DNA from: Streptomyces griseoaurantiacus
Lineage (GTDB): Bacteria > Actinomycetota > Actinomycetes > Streptomycetales > Streptomycetaceae
NCBI GenBank assembly: GCA_014656015.1
Contig: BNBP01000026.1
Span: forward strand, 1-64,000
DNA: 64,000 nt
Direction of reading: 5' to 3'
A model generated the notes under the pieces. That model searched no databases, had not been told where the DNA came from, and saw only the letters and a program-made list of their open reading frames with translations. The position numbers and the translations under genes were made by a program. Shown in pieces: positions 26,317 through 35,314 of this stretch (position 1 is its first letter; each line of letters starts with the position of its first letter).

Positions 26317-28560
26317 TCAGACGCCGACCAGTTCCCTGCGTCCGTCCGGACCGGCGTCCGGGTCCGGTGCCCCGTCCTCCTCCGCCGTGCGCAGGCCCTC
26401 GCCCTCGACGTCCACGTTGGGCAGGGCGCGGTCGAGCCACTTCGGGACCCACCAGGCCTTGTCGCCGAGCAGGGCCAGCACCGCCGGGACCAGCGTCATG
26501 CGGACCACGAAGGCGTCGAAGGCGACGGCGATCGCCAGGCCGAAGCCGATCATCTTGACCATCGACTCACTGGAGCCGATGAAGCCGGAGAAGACCGCGA
26601 TCATGATGACCGCCGCGGCCGAGACCACCCGGGCCCCGTACCGGAACCCGGTGACCACCGCCTGGTCGGGGCGCTCGCCGTGGACGTACGCCTCCCGCAT
26701 CCGGGTCACCAGGAAGACCTCGTAGTCCATCGCCAGTCCGAAGACCACGCCCACCATGAAGATCGGCATCATCGACATGATCGGGCCGGTCTCCTCGACC
26801 CCGATGAGGCCGCTCAGCCAGCCCCACTGGAAGACCGCGATCACCGCGCCGAGCGCGGCGAGCACCGAGAGCAGGAAGCCGAGCGCCGCCTTCAGCGGGA
26901 CCAGGATCGAGCGGAACACCGCGATGAGCAGCAGGAAGGCGAGGCCGACGACCAGCGCGAGATAGGGCACCAGGGCGTCGTTGAGCTTCTGCGAGAAGTC
27001 GATGTTCATCGCCGTCGTGCCGGTGACCAGGACCTCCGCGTCGGTGGAGCCCTTCACCGGGCCGTCGCCCTCGCGGATGGCGTGGACCAGGTCCTCGGTG
27101 GTGGTGGAGGAGGGCTTGGAGTCCGGAATCACCGTGATCGTCGCGGTGTCGCCGGCCTTGTTGAAGGCCGCCGGGGTCACCGAGACCACGTCGTCCAGCT
27201 TCTTGATGCCGTCCGCCACGTCCGTGGCCGCCGCCTTCGGGTCCTTGCTCGACTTCCCGTCGACGACGATCATCAGTGGACCGTTGAAGCCGGGGCCGAA
27301 GCCCTCGGAGAGCAGGTCGTAGGCGCGGCGCTGGGTGGTGGAGGTGGGCTGCGAGCCGTCGTCCGGCAGGCCGAGCTCCAGCGAGGCGACCGGGGCGGCG
27401 ACCGCGCCGAGGCCCAGCACGCCGACGATCAGCACGGCCACCGGGCGGCGCAGCACGAAGCGGGCCCAGCGGGTGCCCATGTTCGGCTTCGGCTCGCCCG
27501 CGGCGTCCGTCTTCGGCGGCCGGTTGCCGCCGAGCCAGCGGGCCTTCCCCCCGGCCGGACTGATCCGCCGGCCCGCGAAGCCGAGCATCGCCGGGATCAT
27601 GGTGAGCGCGATCAGGACGGCGACGGCGACCGTGCCCGCCGCGGCGACGCCCATCTTGGTCAGCATCGGCACCTGGACGACGGCGAGGCCGGCCAGCGCG
27701 ATGACGACGGTGAGGCCGGCGAAGACCACCGCGGAGCCCGCGGTGCCGGTCGCCCGGCCCGCCGCCTCCTCGCGGCTGCGGCCCTCGGCCAGTTCGGAGC
27801 GGTAGCGGGAGACGATGAACAGCGCGTAGTCGATGCCGACCGCGAGGCCCAGCATCGCGGCGAGGGTGGAGGTGGTGGTGCCGAGGCTCAGCGCGCTGGC
27901 CAGGGCGGTGATGGCGCCGACGCCGATGCCGACGCCGACGATCGCGGTGAGCAGCGGCAGTCCGGCCGCGAGCAGCGAGCCGAAGGTGAGGACGAGGACC
28001 ACCGCGGCGACCACGATGCCGATGGCCTCCGTGGCGCCGCCCTCGGGCTCGGCGGCCAGCGCGTCACCGCCGACGTCGACGGTCAGACCGGCGCCCCGCG
28101 CGTCCTCCGCGGCCTGTTCCAGGGCGTCCATGGAGGAGTCGGCGAGCTCGCCGGGGCCGACCTTGTACGAGACGGAGCTGTAGGCGATCTTGCCGTTCCG
28201 GCTGAACGTCTTGGTCGTGTACGGGTCGGAGACGGCGGCGACCTCGGAGCCGTCGTCCAGGGCGTCGATGGTCTTGTGGACGGCCGCCTTGGCCCCGGCG
28301 TCGGTGATCTTCTCACCGGCGGGGGCCTTGAAGACGATGCGGGCGGTCGCTCCGTCGGCGCTGCTGCCGGGGAAGCGCTCCTCCAGCAGGTCGAAGGCCT
28401 TCTGCGCCTCCGTGCCCGGTATGGAGAAGGAACTGTCGCCCGCCGAGGGCGCGGTGGCGGCGCCGACCCCGGCGAGGGTCAGCAGTGCCACCCAGACAAG
28501 GGCGACCAAGCGCCGTCGCCGGAAGGCGAATCGGCCCAGTCGGTACAGGAATGTGGCCAC
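26317..28560 (-). CDS. MMPL family (RND-type) transporter
   Basis: 747 aa. It has the MMPL layout: a first membrane helix (about 15-35), a large extracellular domain, five helices (about 180-330), a second extracellular domain and a final helix bundle (from about 540). Diagnostic motifs: GIDYALFIVSRYRSEL and its repeat GLAMDYEVFLVTRMRE, which hold the proton-relay Asp-Tyr pairs. Substrates of such proteins in Streptomyces are lipids, siderophores or drugs; this one is unknown. A TetR gene lies upstream in the same direction. Confidence 0.92.
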   Translation of the reverse strand: MATFLYRLGRFAFRRRRLVALVWVALLTLAGVGAATAPSAGDSSFSIPGTEAQKAFDLLEERFPGSSADGATARIVFKAPAGEKITDAGAKAAVHKTIDALDDGSEVAAVSDPYTTKTFSRNGKIAYSSVSYKVGPGELADSSMDALEQAAEDARGAGLTVDVGGDALAAEPEGGATEAIGIVVAAVVLVLTFGSLLAAGLPLLTAIVGVGIGVGAITALASALSLGTTTSTLAAMLGLAVGIDYALFIVSRYRSELAEGRSREEAAGRATGTAGSAVVFAGLTVVIALAGLAVVQVPMLTKMGVAAAGTVAVAVLIALTMIPAMLGFAGRRISPAGGKARWLGGNRPPKTDAAGEPKPNMGTRWARFVLRRPVAVLIVGVLGLGAVAAPVASLELGLPDDGSQPTSTTQRRAYDLLSEGFGPGFNGPLMIVVDGKSSKDPKAAATDVADGIKKLDDVVSVTPAAFNKAGDTATITVIPDSKPSSTTTEDLVHAIREGDGPVKGSTDAEVLVTGTTAMNIDFSQKLNDALVPYLALVVGLAFLLLIAVFRSILVPLKAALGFLLSVLAALGAVIAVFQWGWLSGLIGVEETGPIMSMMPIFMVGVVFGLAMDYEVFLVTRMREAYVHGERPDQAVVTGFRYGARVVSAAAVIMIAVFSGFIGSSESMVKMIGFGLAIAVAFDAFVVRMTLVPAVLALLGDKAWWVPKWLDRALPNVDVEGEGLRTAEEDGAPDPDAGPDGRRELVGV

Positions 28561-28727
28561 GTGGACGTACTCCGGTCAGGTCGTGAGGGTGCTGGCAGGG
28601 TGATCGGCCCGGTGACCGGCGCTGGGGGGCACCGGGGCAGGACCGACCGGCCCGACGACGAGAGCGGGTCGTCCGTCAGGAGGGGTGGCGGGGAGGTGGG
28701 GCGGGGAGGGGGCTCGGTGGGGGCGGG

Positions 28728-29321
28728 TCAGACGGCGAGGGTCGGGAGCACCACGGCGTCGATGTACGAGTGCAGGAACTCCTGCGTGGGTGGCAGGTCG
28801 TCGATGAGCGCCCGGGTGACGAAGGCGCCGAGCACCATGTGGACCATGTAGCGCAGCGCCGGGTTGTCCGCGCGGACCTCGCCGCGGTCGATCGCACGGT
28901 CCAGGATGCGCTGGAAATCGACGAGTTCCGGTTCGACGACGAGTTCGCGCAGGGCGCGGTGCAGGTCCGGGTTGGTGTGCACAGCCATGGCGACGCCGCG
29001 CATCAGCGCGTGGTTCTGCTCCATGGTGCAGTCGTCCTCGCGTACGACGAGGGCGTGCAGGTCCCCGCGCAGGGACCCGGTGTCGGCGGCGGCGCTGCCG
29101 CCGGGTTTGTTGGCGCGCAGTGCCTTGGCGACGAGCTGGGCCTTGCCGCCCCACTGGCGGTAGAGCGTGGCCTTGCTGGAATGGGTGCGGCCGGCGACGG
29201 CGTCCATGGTGAGGGCGTCGTAGCCGACCTCGCGCAGGAGGTCGAGGACGGCGGTGTAGAGCTCGGCCTCGCGTGCGGGCGTGATGCGGCTGCGGCGCGA
29301 CGTCGCGGCGACCTCGGTCAT
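28728..29321 (-). CDS. TetR family regulator
   Basis: 197 aa. The N-terminal helix-turn-helix (LYTAVLDLLREVGYDALTMD, then RTHSSKATLYRQWGGK) is typical; the C-terminal ligand domain is helical. The ATG at 29321 has a GGAGGG site. Minus-strand promoter boxes TTCGTT (29405-29400) and TACTCT (29382-29377) with 17-nt spacing overlap a 15-base palindrome at 29401-29415, so it probably represses itself and the MMPL gene 167 bases downstream. Confidence 0.88.
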   Translation of the reverse strand: MTEVAATSRRSRITPAREAELYTAVLDLLREVGYDALTMDAVAGRTHSSKATLYRQWGGKAQLVAKALRANKPGGSAAADTGSLRGDLHALVVREDDCTMEQNHALMRGVAMAVHTNPDLHRALRELVVEPELVDFQRILDRAIDRGEVRADNPALRYMVHMVLGAFVTRALIDDLPPTQEFLHSYIDAVVLPTLAV

Positions 29322-29400
29322 GACCAGCCCTCCTGTGCGGCGCAGCCACGGGCTGCCACCGGTCGGGTACGTGACGAGAGTACCGCGAACCACGAACGAA

Positions 29401-29415
29401 ACGAAACGGTTTCGT
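29401..29415. promoter_or_regulatory. Candidate TetR operator
   Basis: Palindrome ACGAAAC-G-GTTTCGT overlapping the -35 region of the TetR gene. Its AT content stands out locally. Confidence 0.6.
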
Positions 29416-29481
29416 ACGTGGCCAGCATCACGCCTCACCCGCGCAACCGTCACACGAACCCTCGGCACCCCCACCCCACCC

Positions 29482-29508
29482 AAGGGCGCGGAAACTGCGC
29501 GACCAGCC
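29482..29508 (+). repeat. REP-like repeat copy
   Basis: AAGGGCGCGGAAACTGCGCG followed by ACCAGCC, a shortened copy of the element seen at 18253 and 10508. Confidence 0.55.
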
Positions 29509-29612
29509 ACCACCCGCCCGCACCCGACCAACCCGCCGCACCCCACACGGCCCCCTCGCCAAGCCCCCGGCGGGGCCCCGCCGAGTTGCCCGGGCCCGTG
29601 GCCGGGCCAAGC

Positions 29613-32600
29613 ATGGACACGGTGAGGCAGACGACGACAGACGCGACCGCTCGCGGCTACCTCCGGTACCCGCACCTCCACGGCGACCTCCTCTGCTTCG
29701 TCGCGGAGGACGACCTCTGGATCGCCCCCCTCGACGGCTCCACCCACCCCCGCCGCCTCACCGTCGACCGGACCAGGACCGGCCACCCCCGCTTCTCCCC
29801 CGACGGCCGGTACCTCGCCTACACCACCTGGCGCAGCCTGGACCCGGAGATCCATCTCGTGCCGGTCACCGGCGGCCCCTCCCGGCGGCTCACCTACTGG
29901 GGCAGCACCGACACGAGGGTGCGCGGCTGGACGCCCCCGGACGCCGAGGGCCGCAGCGCCGTCCTCGCCGTCACCTCCCACGACGAACCCTTCTCCCACC
30001 TGACCTGGGCGTACAAGGTCGACACCGACGGCAGCCCGGGCCGGCGGCTGCCCTGGGGGCCGGTCACCGACATCCAGGTCGCCGACCTCGGCGGCGAGCG
30101 CCGCTCCCTGCTCCTCACCGGCACCCCGCCGCACGAGCCCGCCTCCTGGAAGCGCTACCGGGGCGGTGCCACCGGCAGGCTCTGGCTGCACGGCCGGCGG
30201 CTCCTCGCCGACCTCGACGGGCACCTCGACGCCCCGGTGTTCCTCGGCGACCGCATCGCCTTCCTCTCCGACCACGAGGGCGTCGGCAACCTCTACTCCT
30301 GCGCCCACGACGGCTCCGACCTGCGCCGGCACACCGACCACGAGGAGTTCTACGCCCGGCACGCCGCCGGGGACGGCAGCCGCGTGGTCTACCAGTGCGC
30401 GGGCGAGCTGTGGCTCGTGGACGACCTGTCCCCCGGCGCGGTCCCCCGCCGTCTCGACGTGCGCCTGTGCGGGCCCCGGGCCGGCCGCCGCACGTACCAG
30501 GTGCCGGCCGCCCAGCACGTGGACGGCGTCTCCGTGGACGAGACGGGGCGGGCCAGCGCGGTCGTCGTGCGCGGCAGCCTGCACTGGCTCACCCACCGCG
30601 ACGGCCCCGCGCGCACCCTGACCGACACCCCCGGCGTGCGCGTCCGGCTGCCGGAGATGCTCGGCGGCAGCGGCCAGGTCGCGTACGTCACCGACGCGGA
30701 GGGCGAGGACGCCGTCGAGATCGCCCATCTGCCCCGGGCGAGCGGGGCCCGCGCCCCGCGCCGGCTCGCCGCCGGACGGCTGGGCCGGGTGCGGGAGATG
30801 GTCGCCGACCCGGCCGGCGGATGTCTCGCCCTCGCCTCGCACGACGGCCGCCTGCTCCTCGTCCGCGTCCCTGAGACGGACGGGGCGACCCCCGAGGAGA
30901 TGACCGGCCCGGAGCGGGAACACGACCCGCGCGCCCCCGGGGAGAGCACCGGCTGCGAGGTCACCGAGCTGGTCCGCTCCGTCAACGGGCCCGTGCGCGA
31001 CCTCGCCTTCTCCCCGGACGGGGCCTGGCTGACCTGGTCCCATCCCGGCATCGGCCGCTCCCTGCGGCAGATCAGGATGGCCCGCATCACCTGGCCGGAG
31101 GCCGGGCCCGTGCTGGACGTCACCGACGGGCGGTTCGAGGACGAGAACCCCGTCTTCACCCGCGACGGCCGCTACCTCGCCTTCCTGTCCTGGCGCGGCT
31201 TCGACCCGGTCTACGACGTGCACACCGGCGACCTGTCCTTCCCCCTCGGCTGCCGCCCGTACCTCGTCACCCTCTCCTCGGCCACCCCCTCCCCGTTCGC
31301 CCTCAACCCCGAGGGCCGCCCGGCCGCCGGGGGCCTGGACCCCGTGGAGGAAGAGGCCGGGGACGGCACGGTCACCGTCGAGGTGGAAGGCCTGGCCAGC
31401 CGGGTGACGCCGTTCCCGGTCACCGCCTCGAAGTACTCGGGGCTGGCCCCCGTGGCCGGCGGCGGGCTGGTCTGGCTGCGCTGGCCGATCTCCGGCGCCC
31501 TCGGGGAGACCTTCGCCAACCCGGACGACCTCTCCGGCCGGCCCACCCTCGAACACTTCAACGTGGGCCGGGCGAAGAAGACCGAACTCGTGGGCGACCT
31601 CGACTGGTTCGCGGTGAGCGGCGACGGCACCCGGCTGGTCGTCATGGACGAGGGCGAGCTGCGCGCGGTGCCCGCCGACGAGTCCGGCGAGGCCGACAGC
31701 ACCGTCTGGATCGACCTGCGGCGCATCCTGCACCAGGTGGACCCGGCGGCGGAGTGGCGGCAGTCCTTCGAGGAGGCGGGCCGGATCATCCGCGCCCACT
31801 TCTGGGACCCCGGCATGTGCGGCATCGACTGGGACGCGATCCTGGCCCAGTACCGGCCGCTGGTCGAACGCGTCGCCTCCCCGGACGACTTCGCCGACCT
31901 GCTGCGCGAGGTGCTCGGCGAACTGGGCACCTCGCACGCGTACGTCACCGCCGCCCGCCGCAACGAGGGCCCGCCGCACTACCAGCGCCGGCAGGGCCTG
32001 CTCGGCGCGGACCTCGTGTGCCGGGAGGGGCGCTGGGTGATCCGGCGCATCCTGCCCGGCGACTCCTCCGACTCCCGCGCCCGCTCCCCGCTGGCCGGCA
32101 CCGGCATCCGGGAGGGCGCGGTCCTCACCCACGTCGACGGCCGCCCCGTCGACCCCCTGACCGGCCCGTACCCGCTGCTGGCCGGCGCGGGATCCACGAG
32201 CGTGGAACTGACCTTCGCCCCGGACGGGGACGCGGGCGCCTCCCGCCGGGTCGCCGTCGTCCCGCTCGTCGACGACCGGCCGCTGCGCTACCAGCACTGG
32301 GTGGCCAGGCGCCGCGAGGTGGTCCGCGAACTGAGCGGCGGCCGGTGCGGCTATCTGCACATCCCCGACATGGGCGGCTCCGGCTGGGCCCAGTTCAACC
32401 GCGACCTGCGCGGGGAGGTGGCGCGCCCCGCGCTCATCGTCGACGTGCGCGGCAACGCGGGCGGGCACATCAGCGAACTGGTCGTGGAGAAGCTGACGCG
32501 CAGGATCCTGGGCTGGGACGTCACCCGGGACGCCCAGCCGGTCTCGTACGCCTCCGACGCCCCGCGCGGCCCGGTCGTCGCCCTCGCCGACGAGGCGACC

Positions 32601-32972
32601 GCCTCCGACGGCGACATGATCACGGCCGCGTTCAAGCTGCTGGGCCTGGGGCCGGTGGTGGGGCAGCGGACCTGGGGCGGGGTCGTCGGCATGACCGGCC
32701 GGCACTCCTTGGGCGACGGCACGGTGATCACGGTGCCGATGAACGCGGCGTGGTTCGAGGCGTACGGATGGTCGGTGGAGAACCGGGGGGTCGATCCGGA
32801 CCTGGAGGCCCTGCGCACCCCGCTGGACTGGGCCGAGGGCCGTCACGCCCAGCTCGACGACGCGGTCGGGCTGGCCCTCGCCCTCCTGGAGGAGCACCCG
32901 CCCGCGATGCCGCCCCCGTACGCCGGCGTCCCCGACCGCACCCGGCCGCCACTCCCGCCGCGCACCGCGTGA
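29613..32972 (+). CDS. Tricorn protease homologue
   Basis: 1119 aa. Tricorn is a large cytosolic serine protease that degrades peptides released by the proteasome or other proteases. Order of parts: a six-bladed WD-like propeller (from about 20, with FSPDGRYLAYTTW), a seven-bladed propeller, a helical part with the catalytic His (H775 in GTSHAYV), a PDZ domain (about 795-880), and an S41-type core with the nucleophile S998 in ATASDGDM. The distance between His and Ser matches the Thermoplasma enzyme (746/965), with about 30 extra residues at the N-terminus. The ATG at 29613 has a poor ribosome site. Confidence 0.92.
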   Translation: MDTVRQTTTDATARGYLRYPHLHGDLLCFVAEDDLWIAPLDGSTHPRRLTVDRTRTGHPRFSPDGRYLAYTTWRSLDPEIHLVPVTGGPSRRLTYWGSTDTRVRGWTPPDAEGRSAVLAVTSHDEPFSHLTWAYKVDTDGSPGRRLPWGPVTDIQVADLGGERRSLLLTGTPPHEPASWKRYRGGATGRLWLHGRRLLADLDGHLDAPVFLGDRIAFLSDHEGVGNLYSCAHDGSDLRRHTDHEEFYARHAAGDGSRVVYQCAGELWLVDDLSPGAVPRRLDVRLCGPRAGRRTYQVPAAQHVDGVSVDETGRASAVVVRGSLHWLTHRDGPARTLTDTPGVRVRLPEMLGGSGQVAYVTDAEGEDAVEIAHLPRASGARAPRRLAAGRLGRVREMVADPAGGCLALASHDGRLLLVRVPETDGATPEEMTGPEREHDPRAPGESTGCEVTELVRSVNGPVRDLAFSPDGAWLTWSHPGIGRSLRQIRMARITWPEAGPVLDVTDGRFEDENPVFTRDGRYLAFLSWRGFDPVYDVHTGDLSFPLGCRPYLVTLSSATPSPFALNPEGRPAAGGLDPVEEEAGDGTVTVEVEGLASRVTPFPVTASKYSGLAPVAGGGLVWLRWPISGALGETFANPDDLSGRPTLEHFNVGRAKKTELVGDLDWFAVSGDGTRLVVMDEGELRAVPADESGEADSTVWIDLRRILHQVDPAAEWRQSFEEAGRIIRAHFWDPGMCGIDWDAILAQYRPLVERVASPDDFADLLREVLGELGTSHAYVTAARRNEGPPHYQRRQGLLGADLVCREGRWVIRRILPGDSSDSRARSPLAGTGIREGAVLTHVDGRPVDPLTGPYPLLAGAGSTSVELTFAPDGDAGASRRVAVVPLVDDRPLRYQHWVARRREVVRELSGGRCGYLHIPDMGGSGWAQFNRDLRGEVARPALIVDVRGNAGGHISELVVEKLTRRILGWDVTRDAQPVSYASDAPRGPVVALADEATASDGDMITAAFKLLGLGPVVGQRTWGGVVGMTGRHSLGDGTVITVPMNAAWFEAYGWSVENRGVDPDLEALRTPLDWAEGRHAQLDDAVGLALALLEEHPPAMPPPYAGVPDRTRPPLPPRTA

Positions 32973-32997
32973 CACGCGGGCCACGGCACGACGAGAA

Positions 32998-33039
32998 GGT
33001 GGGGCACCCGGTGGCCGTACGGCCACCGGACACCCCACC
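32998..33039. terminator. Terminator after tricorn
   Basis: Stem of GGTGGGG/CCCCACC and CCGGTGGCC/GGCCACCGG with a GTAC loop and a small internal mismatch, between convergent genes. Confidence 0.75.
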
Positions 33040-33087
33040 CCTCGTGGGTGAAGCCGTGTGCTCGGCTAGCCGCCGAGCCGGGGTCGG

Positions 33088-33354
33088 CTAGGCGTCGTAC
33101 TCGACGTCGAGCCGCTCCTGACCCTCATGGGCACGCTCGTCCATCTCCCGGCGACCCCGCTCCTGCGGGGCACTGCCGGGACGCTGCCGCTCGGGGCGCT
33201 CCTGGCCGGCGGGACGGTTCTGCCCACCGGGGCGGCCCTGGCGCTCGGGGCGGTCCTGGCGCTCGGGACGGCCCTGGCCGCCCTGGCCCATGCGCTCCTG
33301 CGCCTTCTCACGGAGCTGCTCGGACTTCTGCTGGAACTGGTCCTTCATGCCCAT
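33088..33354 (-). CDS. Small charged protein of unknown function
   Basis: 88 aa, very hydrophilic. It starts with a helical MGMKDQFQQKSEQLREKAQERMGQ segment (in blocks) like a coiled coil. It continues with a Gly/Pro/Arg/Gln/Glu-rich repeat (RPERQ, RPGGQ, RPAGQ) and ends in an acidic REMDERAHEG...DVEYDA tail. There are no cysteines and no hydrophobic core, so it is probably disordered. The start has a GGGAG site 9 bases upstream. I do not recognise a family; the CsbD-like stress proteins have a similar N-terminus. Confidence 0.65.
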   Translation of the reverse strand: MGMKDQFQQKSEQLREKAQERMGQGGQGRPERQDRPERQGRPGGQNRPAGQERPERQRPGSAPQERGRREMDERAHEGQERLDVEYDA

Positions 33355-33467
33355 GTGTGTTCACTCCCAAGGGGGTTGAGGGGATCGGGCCCGATCAGCG
33401 TGACACGCCCGGTCACGCTGCGCTCGTCGATCACTCACCCTCCGTGACGGGCGCGTGAAGCCGCAGG

Positions 33468-34355
33468 TCAGCCCGGCCGTACGGGGCCCCTGGTGGCTTC
33501 GTCGGCCGCCCCGCCCGCCCCCACAAGGCCGGTCCGCACCCGCTCCAGGCGGGGCGCGAACCGTCGCATCTCGCGCTGCCCGACGGCCGCGATGAGCGAG
33601 GGCAGGTAGCCGCGCACGCCCTGCATCCCGCGCAGCCACCACTGCCCGTACACGTGCGGCGCCCGGCGCTCGATCCCGGCGACGAGGCGGTCCACCGCCG
33701 GGCCCAGCGGGTAGGTCTTGTTGGACGGCCACGGCAGCCGCTGCCGCAGCTCCCGCATCACGTCGTCCTGGTCCGCCCCGCGCACCATGTCCGTGTCGGT
33801 CCACGACAGGTACCCGACCCCGACGCCCACGCCCTCGTGCGCGACCTCGGCGCGCAGGCTGTGCGCGTACGCCTCCACGCCCGACTTGGAGGCGCAGTAC
33901 GCCGACATCATCGGCGCCGGCGTGAGCGCGGCGAGCGAGGCGATCTGGAGCAGATAGCCGCGCCGCTCGCGCAGCGCGGGCAGGAAGGCGCGCGCGGTGA
34001 CGGTGGAGCCTATGAGGTTCACCTCTATGACGCGCCGCCAGGAATCGGGGTCGGAGACGGCGAAGGGACCGCCCAGCGCGACACCGGCGTTGGCGACGAC
34101 GACGTCCACCCGCCCGAACCGCTCCCGCACCTCGGCGGCGACCCGGGTCATCGCCTCGTGGTCGGTGACGTCGGCGTGCCAGTACGCGCCCTCGGTGTGC
34201 AGCCGGTCGGCGACCTCCTTCAGCACCTCCGGCTCCAGCCCGACCAGCGCCACCTTCATGCCGCGCGCGGACAGCTTGCGGGCCAGCAGCTCGCCCACCC
34301 CCCGGGCCGCGCCGGTGACCACCGCGACGCGCCCCTCCAGCTTCGACCTGCTCAT
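33468..34355 (-). CDS. Short-chain dehydrogenase/reductase
   Basis: 295 aa. NAD(P)-binding TGAARGVG (14-21), NAG (89-91), catalytic S140, Y153 and K157 (YCASK). It oxidises or reduces a hydroxyl/keto group; the substrate is unknown. Its ATG overlaps the hydrolase stop as ATGA, and the hydrolase overlaps the monooxygenase in the same way, so the three genes form a coupled operon. Together they could turn a secondary alcohol to a ketone (SDR), the ketone to an ester (BVMO) and the ester to acid plus alcohol (hydrolase). The order matches the mymA-lipR-Rv3085 part of the M. tuberculosis mymA operon, as I recall it. Confidence 0.88.
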   Translation of the reverse strand: MSRSKLEGRVAVVTGAARGVGELLARKLSARGMKVALVGLEPEVLKEVADRLHTEGAYWHADVTDHEAMTRVAAEVRERFGRVDVVVANAGVALGGPFAVSDPDSWRRVIEVNLIGSTVTARAFLPALRERRGYLLQIASLAALTPAPMMSAYCASKSGVEAYAHSLRAEVAHEGVGVGVGYLSWTDTDMVRGADQDDVMRELRQRLPWPSNKTYPLGPAVDRLVAGIERRAPHVYGQWWLRGMQGVRGYLPSLIAAVGQREMRRFAPRLERVRTGLVGAGGAADEATRGPVRPG

Positions 34356-35314
34356 GCGCCCTCCTTCAACTCGACGTGACCGGCGACCAGTTCACGGATC
34401 TTCGTGGTGACGAGGTCCGGTGCCTCCACCGGGGACATGTGCCCGACACCGGGCAGCTCGGTCAGCGAGACGCAGTCCGGCAGCGCGGCGGCCAGCCGCC
34501 GGGCGTGCACGGGCGGCGTCATCCGGTCGGCGGTGCCGACGATCACCGCCGTCGGGACGCGCAACGCGCCCACCCCGTGGTCGAGGTCGAGCGCGTCGAG
34601 GACGCGCGACCAGGCGTACCGGGCCCGGCGTGGGCAGGCGTGCACGATCCGCGCGCAGGCGGCGACCATCGCCGGGGACGAACCCGGGCCCATGGTCGCG
34701 TACTTGAGGATGCGCGAGCCGAGCCGGGTGACCGGTCCGAGCGGGGCGCGGGAGCCGAGGATCCGCCCGGTGAGCCAGGTGCGCAGCCGGCCCGGGCGCA
34801 GCGGCACCACCAGCGACTCGGCGACCAGTGCCGAACTGCCCGTGCTGCACAGCAGAACGGCCGCGGCGTGTTCGCGGAAGCCGGGCCGGGAGGCGGCGGC
34901 CATGATCGTCATGCCGCCCATCGAGTGCCCGGCGATCACGGCCGGTTCACCGGGGGCGAGGGTGGCGGCGAGCACGGCCTCGAGGTCGTCGGCGAGTGCC
35001 TCGGTGCCGCAGGCCTCGCTCGCCGGGGAGCGGCCGTGGCCGCGCTGGTCGTAGGCGATCACGCGGTGCTCGGCGCTCAGCTCGCGGATCTGGGCGGCCC
35101 AGAAGGCGGTCGAGCAGGTCCAGCCGTGGGCGAGGACCACGGCGGGCGCGGCCGGATTCCCGGCGGGTCCGTGCACCTCGACGTGGAGCGCGGCCCCGTC
35201 GGCGGAGGTCACGGTGAGGGTGCGGCCGGGCTCGACGGGGGCGTACGGGTCGGTGGTCGCGGTGGCGGTGGCGGTGGCGGTGGCGGTGGCGGTGGCTGGT
35301 GTCGTACGGCTCAT
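34352..35314 (-). CDS. Alpha/beta-hydrolase
   Basis: 320 aa. Nucleophile elbow GHSMGG (S129), oxyanion motif AHGWTCS, acid in VGTADRMTPP and late His in GVGHMSPVEAP. Esterase activity on the BVMO product is inferred from the operon. The N-terminal leader has an (Ala-Thr)6 run encoded by a perfect GGTGGC hexamer repeat on the plus strand (35261-35296), which may vary in length in frame. It overlaps both neighbours by 4 bases. Confidence 0.88.
   Translation of the reverse strand: MSRTTPATATATATATATATTDPYAPVEPGRTLTVTSADGAALHVEVHGPAGNPAAPAVVLAHGWTCSTAFWAAQIRELSAEHRVIAYDQRGHGRSPASEACGTEALADDLEAVLAATLAPGEPAVIAGHSMGGMTIMAAASRPGFREHAAAVLLCSTGSSALVAESLVVPLRPGRLRTWLTGRILGSRAPLGPVTRLGSRILKYATMGPGSSPAMVAACARIVHACPRRARYAWSRVLDALDLDHGVGALRVPTAVIVGTADRMTPPVHARRLAAALPDCVSLTELPGVGHMSPVEAPDLVTTKIRELVAGHVELKEGA
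35261..35296. repeat. Hexanucleotide microsatellite (GGTGGC)6
   Basis: Six exact copies, in frame, encoding Ala-Thr repeats near the N-terminus of the hydrolase. Confidence 0.9.

Larger units (their letters stand above)
29322..29612. other. Divergent intergenic region TetR / tricorn
   Basis: About 290 bases. It holds the TetR promoter and palindrome (29377-29415) and a REP-like repeat (29482-29508). No gene is seen. A promoter for the tricorn gene is not obvious. Confidence 0.5.
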
